A stretch of 11,938 nucleotides of DNA, taken from positions 1-11,938 of the forward strand of contig CAYSER010000025.1 of NCBI GenBank assembly GCA_964430205.1. Reading direction: 5' to 3'. The stretch comes from CAJBLF01 sp964430205. GTDB taxonomy: Bacteria > Patescibacteriota > Gracilibacteria > Absconditabacterales > Absconditicoccaceae. The stretch's first letter is position 1; each line of letters opens with the position of its first letter. The translations under genes and the position numbers were made by a program. The notes beneath the pieces were generated by a model. It was not told where the DNA came from, ran no database searches, and saw only the letters and a list, made by a program, of their open reading frames with translations. This document shows, piece after piece, positions 8,881 through 11,938 of this stretch.

Positions 8881-9443
8881 TTCTTGAACGGTATAAATCC
8901 GAGCTCTCTCGCCCTGAGGATAGCTGTCTTGAGCTTCTTCTGTGTGCTTACTGAACTATTGGTGTATTCCCTTGGCTTAATGTCGCCGAATCTTGTGATA
9001 TATTTCTTGAGCATGCTCACTGATTTCCGATTGATATATTTCTCATTTTTCTTGTCAGAGAAAAAGGCCACTTTCTGTCAAAGTTTCTTGATGTCCCATG
9101 TGTCTATGATTGTTTTCAACTCATCATTCACTTTAGCGAAATTAACGAATTCATCGTTCTTGTCCATCTTAAAAATAAAGTATCTCTTGATCTCTTTACT
9201 ATATAAGACGTTCTTCTTGATGATATCTAGGTCTGCAGGTTCAGCTTGAATGCCGTAAGAATATACATATGCCTTATCATTTCAAGCTTTATTGCCTAGA
9301 TTATAGGCTAACTGTTGTAGTCCAATATCATCCTGATGAACGATATTCTGCTTGATGAGCTTCTCAAAATCAGCTACCACTTCCTTGCGATTGGTCTCTG
9401 ATAAAGATGCATCAACCAACAACACTACATCATACTTTTGCAT
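8877..9443 (-). CDS. Fused ribosomal proteins S6 and S18 (bS6-bS18)
   Basis: One frame of 188 residues carries two small-subunit proteins that normally come from separate genes. Residues 1 to about 115 match S6 (MQKYDVVLLVDASLSETNRK, then LQQLAYNLGNKAGNDKAYVYSY and KEIKRYFIFKMD). Residues about 122-188 match a nearly complete S18 (VAFFSDKKNEKYINRKSVSMLKK, YITRFGDIKPREYTNSSV, STQKKLKTAILRARELGFIPF). Two TGA codons, at 9282-9284 in the S6 part and at 9078-9080 at the junction (residue 122), are read as glycine; no TAA or TAG intervenes before TAG 8877-8879. In the ribosome S6 and S18 bind each other on the platform, so a covalent pair is structurally plausible. rpsF and rpsR are usually neighbours, often with ssb between them; ssb is absent here. 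The S18 region lacks the CxxC cysteines seen in some S18 proteins (FFSDKK instead). Confidence 0.88.
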
Positions 9444-9479
9444 ATCACTTTTTTAAATATTAAAACCGATTATTTGATT

Positions 9480-9530
9480 GCTGATCGCAAATTGCAGATT
9501 ATACTCTGTAATCAGTAATTTGTAATTAGC
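9480..9530 (-). terminator. 22-base-pair imperfect hairpin overlapping the tsf stop codon
   Basis: Plus-strand 9480-9501 and 9509-9530 are inverted copies of 22 bases with four mismatches and one G-U pair, around a 7-base loop (9502-9508). The stem starts inside the last codons of tsf. Reading on toward the S6-S18 gene, the transcript then has TTTTAATATTT. The stem is AT-rich, unlike a classical terminator, so it may instead be an mRNA processing or stabilising element. The rest of the 82-base gap (9444-9525) shows no gene and no clear promoter. Confidence 0.5.
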
Positions 9531-10326
9531 TTCAAATCGCCATCCTGACGAATGCAATGACCTTCATGTCTGCAGGCAATATCTCCTTGATTCTCTTGGC
9601 GCCGTCCCTGATGTATTCCTGCTCTAGGAGCACTACATCAGCCAACGCTTTCCTGATCTTACCTTCTACAATCTGGGCTATCATAGCCTCCGGCTTGCCG
9701 GCTGCCTTGAGTTCAGCTGAGAACTCTTCCCTCATCTTAGCTATCTCATTCTGATCTACATCATCATACGATACATATGTTGGATTCATGGCGGTAACCT
9801 GCAATGCGAGTTCCTTAGCGATCTCATCATTGCCGCCTTCGTAGAAGACAAGCGTAGCTACCTTATTCCCTGGGTGATTATAGATATATGGTTTCTTCTT
9901 AGTAACATAGACTTCTCCAATCTTCATATTCTCGCCAGTCTTTCCCATAAATTCCTTGACCTCATTTTCTACGGTCTCCGCCAATGCTGGATCTAACTCC
10001 GAGAGTGAAGTGACCTCATCAGACCCTTGTGCGATCTTAGTAAGCACAGAATCAAATAATGCTTGGAAATTTTCGTTCTTGGCTACAAAATCAGTCTCAC
10101 ATAAGAGCTTAAGACCTACTGTCTTCTCGTTCATCTCAACGATTTTTACGATACCTTCCTTAGTATCTCTTTCGGCTCTGTTCCCTGCTTTGGCGATACC
10201 TTTCTTCCTGAGTAACTCTTTCGCTTTCTCAAGATCATTCTCTGCTTCCGCCAACGCTTCCTTACAGTCTTTGAGCGGAGCAAAAGTGATATCCCTCAAT
10301 TGCTTGAGCAGCTCTATATTTCCCAT
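9526..10326 (-). CDS. tsf: Elongation factor Ts
   Basis: Nucleotide exchange factor that releases GDP from EF-Tu, 266 residues. The N-terminal UBA-like domain is clear (LLKQLRDITFAPLKDCKEALAEAENDLEKAKELLRKKG), although the usual TGA motif before MxDCK is replaced by ITFAPL. The EF-Tu-contacting motif CETDFVAKNENF is intact at about residues 75-86. The dimerisation core (ALQVTAMNPTYVSYDDV) and the C-terminal IKEILPADMKVIAFVRMAIG follow. At 9532-9534 there is a TGA; under code 25 it is glycine, matching the conserved Gly of FxRxxVGEG in other EF-Ts, and the protein ends one residue later at TAA 9526-9528. The start is the ATG at 10324-10326, with TTTATC 15 bases upstream. The rpsB-tsf pairing is classical, here with a membrane-protein gene inserted between them. 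Confidence 0.96.
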
Positions 10327-10357
10327 GATGCTTTTTTATATGATAAAGCTCTTGTGT
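10327..10357 (-). promoter_or_regulatory. Leader between the membrane-protein gene and tsf
   Basis: Thirty-one bases, with TTTATC at plus 10342-10347 followed in the mRNA sense by an A-rich run (ATAAAAAAGC) and then the tsf ATG. No GGAGG-like site is present. The short distance indicates that tsf is cotranscribed with the gene upstream. Confidence 0.3.
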
Positions 10358-10804
10358 CTATTTTTGGATTTCTGGAGTGTTTGGCTCCTCTTTGTTGGCT
10401 TCGAATAATGTCATGATCCACTCACCCAAACCGGCGAATATCGCCAACTTATTCTGTTCGTTGATAGTATATTTACCATCCCAAGCGCGTTTGACGAATA
10501 TACCCAGGAACACCACCATAATCAATACTAGAAATATGGGCAAGTATCTGATCAGCGGGATGAACATGAATATGGAAGTAGCCACCACGAGAAGAAGAAA
10601 CGAAGCCCGCCATCATAATGCTTGTTTGAGATGGAATTGTTCGAAATCGCTTTTCTTCTGATTATTGAAAGCTACGACGATAATCCCTATCAAGAGATAC
10701 ATCATCACTGCCCTCTTTTTCTCCGTACTGCTGGGAACATACGCTTCTTGGGTAGGTTCTATCGTCAAAGACGCTCCAGCTTCAGGCGTTTTTGTTTCTT
10801 CCAT
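10358..10804 (-). CDS. Small membrane protein, DUF4870/Tic20-like
   Basis: A 148-residue protein of unknown function. After a polar N-terminus of about 30 residues come a first membrane segment (AVMMYLLIGIIVVAF, about 33-46), the loop FEQFHLKQALGW, and two closely spaced hydrophobic segments (about 69-86 and 88-104). A KRAWDGKYT turn and an amphipathic tail follow. The FxxFHxKQxLG pattern after the first helix and the A-W-x-G-K-x-Y/F turn resemble the DUF4870 group of small integral membrane proteins; this is pattern memory and not a search result. One TGA (10613-10615, residue 64) is read as glycine, joining what the standard code would split into two fragments. The stop is TAG at 10358-10360, and TTTATC lies 15 bases before the ATG. 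It interrupts the usual rpsB-tsf pair and is the only non-ribosomal, non-polymerase membrane gene in the window. Confidence 0.75.
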
Positions 10805-10862
10805 ATGGACGCAAGAGAGGATAAATTGCAGTATGGAATTCTCTGATTATTTGGGCAAAAAA
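10805..10862 (-). promoter_or_regulatory. Leader between rpsB and the membrane-protein gene
   Basis: Fifty-eight bases. In the mRNA sense a run of six T follows the rpsB stop, without a preceding stem, and TTTATC (plus 10820-10825) lies 15 bases before the next ATG. No hairpin or Shine-Dalgarno site is evident. Confidence 0.25.
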
Positions 10863-11525
10863 CTAGCTGAATATACTATTCAAGATGAAATCTACGCTCT
10901 TATGACTTCCCATGTTTGCGACAATAATGCTATCTTCTGGCCACCGTCTAGAGAAATTGGTCCCTGCGATGATGATATTCTGGATCTCTGGAGTCTTGGT
11001 CAGTTCATTAATGAAATTATCCATCATCTGACCATCGAGCACGATCACCAATTCAGGTTTCTTCGTAAGACCCTTCACTCCTTTGTAGATCTTCAATACC
11101 CTTGCGAGCTTTCTCTTGTATACCAATTGTTCTTTCTTGGTCAACGAAAGATAATTCTCCGTATCTATGAAACGAGCCATAGTATTCATTGATTCAATCC
11201 TTTTCTTGAGCGTTTCGAAGTTGGTCATGAATCCAGAAGGGAGCTTGTAATTTAGGTAGTTAAACCCATATTTCTCTCCAAGCTTCTCAAGCTCATCCGC
11301 GTACATCTTCTTCTCAGATACTACTAATATCTCTTTACCCTCGGCTTTAGCCGTCTGTATCTTTTTCTTTGCGTTCTCGATCTGCTCTATAATGACCTCG
11401 GGATTGATCACAGCTATATTGTTCACCACCCCAGCCCGATATTTATTTGTCTTTGGGTGAGCTTCGCTCTTGAGCGTACCAATATGAGCTTGAGCCGCAA
11501 CGACATCGTTTACCGATATACTCAT
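10863..11525 (-). CDS. rpsB: Ribosomal protein S2 (uS2)
   Basis: Small-subunit protein of 220 residues, slightly shorter than the usual 230-250. The N-terminal AAQAHIGTLKSEAHPKTNKYRAG corresponds to the family's AGxHxGH...NPKM segment. AINPEVIIEQIENA matches the Asp-Leu-x-Lys-Thr helix region. The segment LPSGFMTNFETLKKRIESM replaces the usual WLGGMLTNWxTIxxSI, LTKKEQLVYKRKLARV is typical, and the end (VIVLDGQ, AGTNFSRRWPEDSIIVANMGSHKSVDFILNSIF) corresponds to the family's DTNxDP and IPGNDDAxxS region. All glycines here use GGN, so the gene is intact in any code. It starts at ATG 11523-11525 and stops at TAG 10863-10865. TTTATC is 14 bases upstream of the ATG. rplL is the gene upstream. Confidence 0.96.
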   Translation of the reverse strand: MSISVNDVVAAQAHIGTLKSEAHPKTNKYRAGVVNNIAVINPEVIIEQIENAKKKIQTAKAEGKEILVVSEKKMYADELEKLGEKYGFNYLNYKLPSGFMTNFETLKKRIESMNTMARFIDTENYLSLTKKEQLVYKRKLARVLKIYKGVKGLTKKPELVIVLDGQMMDNFINELTKTPEIQNIIIAGTNFSRRWPEDSIIVANMGSHKSVDFILNSIFS

Positions 11526-11612
11526 AATGTTTGCGATTTGATAAATAAAAGACTTTAGATTTTAGACTTTAGACCTTAGATGGAAAAATCTAAGCCTTAA
11601 GCACTAAGTTCT
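11526..11612 (-). repeat. rplL-rpsB spacer of TTTAGA/CTTAG words with a small hairpin
   Basis: Between the rplL tail and rpsB the plus strand reads as a string of related words: ACTTTAGA, TTTTAGA, ACTTTAGA, CCTTAGA, then TCTAAG, CCTTAAG and CACTAAG. CTTAGAT (11575-11581) and ATCTAAG (11588-11594) form a perfect 7-base-pair stem with a 6-base loop. The repeat words run right up to the run of N, so an unresolved repeat may be what broke the assembly. A role as terminator or mRNA-end element for rplL is inferred. The rplL frame nominally continues to a TAG at 11604-11606 inside this element. Confidence 0.45.
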
Positions 11613-11938
11613 NNNNNNNNNNTCAGCTTCCAATTTAGCCTTGATACCTTCAGCATCCTCATACTTCACCTTCTCTTTGATGATGGTAGGAGCCTTTTCG
11701 ACCAAATCCTTAGCCTCCTTAAGTCCGAGTCCGAGCAATTCCTTGACTACTTTGATGACTCCGATCTTCTGTTGACCGATCTCTGTCAATTCGATATTGA
11801 CTGAATCAGCATTTCCACCAGCAGCTCCGCCTTCAGCGGCTCCGCCTGCAGCGCCTCCAGCGACTACCATAGCAGCAGCGCTAACGCCAAATTCTTCTTC
11901 CAATCCTTTAACCAATTGGTTTAATTCTACTGCACTCA
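11604..11938 (-). CDS. rplL: Ribosomal protein L7/L12 (bL12), partial at both ends
   Basis: Stalk protein of the large subunit that recruits EF-Tu, EF-G and other GTPases. The gene starts beyond the right edge. Visible residues open with SAVELNQLVKGLEEEFGVSAAAMVVAGG, which is the N-terminal dimerisation domain minus about 10-15 residues. A flexible Ala/Gly hinge follows (GGAAGGAAEGGAAGG, unusually glycine-rich), then the C-terminal domain (VNIELTEIGQQKIGVIKVVKELLGLGLKEAKDLVEKAPTIIKEKV, EGIKAKLEA). The last residues fall in the run of N at 11613-11622. If the gap really is 10 bases the frame reaches TAG at 11604-11606, but the bases left of the gap look like intergenic repeat, so the true end is unknown. 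The gene probably leads the rpsB-tsf transcript, and rplJ may lie just outside the window. Confidence 0.92.
   Translation of the reverse strand, partial: SAVELNQLVKGLEEEFGVSAAAMVVAGGAAGGAAEGGAAGGNADSVNIELTEIGQQKIGVIKVVKELLGLGLKEAKDLVEKAPTIIKEKVKYEDAEGIKAKLEAXXXXRT
11613..11622. other. Assembly gap (10 N)
   Basis: Ten undetermined bases interrupt the 3' end of rplL. A round number of N in a repeat-rich spot suggests a scaffold gap of nominal length, so the real distance between rplL and the spacer repeat is not known. Confidence 0.95.

Noticed and set aside
8877..9071. A separate rpsR gene starting with GTG at 9069-9071
   Set aside because: Under code 25 the frame continues upstream without TAA or TAG into S6, with no spacer or binding site; kept only as the alternative to test.
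8782..9249. Plus-strand hydrophobic open frame of 155 codons
   Set aside because: It is antisense to the S6-S18 gene; the hydrophobic look comes from the complement of Lys/Glu codons.
10665..11192. Plus-strand open frame of 175 codons
   Set aside because: It overlaps rpsB and the membrane-protein gene on the other strand, has no recognisable motif, and is a shadow frame.

Overview
This window comes from a bacterium that reads UGA as glycine (genetic code 25). That code is known from Absconditabacteria (SR1) and Gracilibacteria (BD1-5) of the Candidate Phyla Radiation; I cannot choose between them from this stretch. Under the standard code most genes here look shattered. Under code 25 each becomes one intact frame, and the in-frame TGA codons fall on glycines that are invariant in the families: the Gly-Gly of L34, PLVGTG, IETPEG and GGQRFG of RNA polymerase beta, and FGP, CGTD and VGIIAAQ of beta'. 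Every gene end that can be seen is TAA or TAG. GC content is about 40% by eye.

All recognisable genes lie on the minus strand, so transcription runs from right to left. In that order the window holds rplL (L7/L12, cut by the window edge and by a 10-N gap), rpsB (S2), a small membrane protein resembling the DUF4870/Tic20 group, tsf (EF-Ts), a single gene encoding ribosomal proteins S6 and S18 fused head to tail, rpmH (L34), rpoB, rpoC, rpmA (L27) and rpmF (L32). A possible further gene starts at the left edge. No tRNA, rRNA, CRISPR array or insertion sequence was seen, and no plus-strand gene is supported.

The genes form a compact core of translation and transcription functions. L7/L12 recruits elongation factors, EF-Ts recycles EF-Tu, and S2, S6, S18, L27, L32 and L34 are ribosome parts. 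RpoB and RpoC are the two large subunits of RNA polymerase. Genes that lie in separate operons in most bacteria are gathered here on one strand, 31 to 167 bases apart.

The points most worth a second look are the S6-S18 fusion, whose junction residue is itself a UGA glycine; a lysine-rich tail of about 70 residues on the N-terminus of RpoB; intergenic hairpins built from short tandem words that differ at each locus; and a recurring TTTATC hexamer 9 to 17 bases upstream of most start codons, where few strong Shine-Dalgarno sites are visible.
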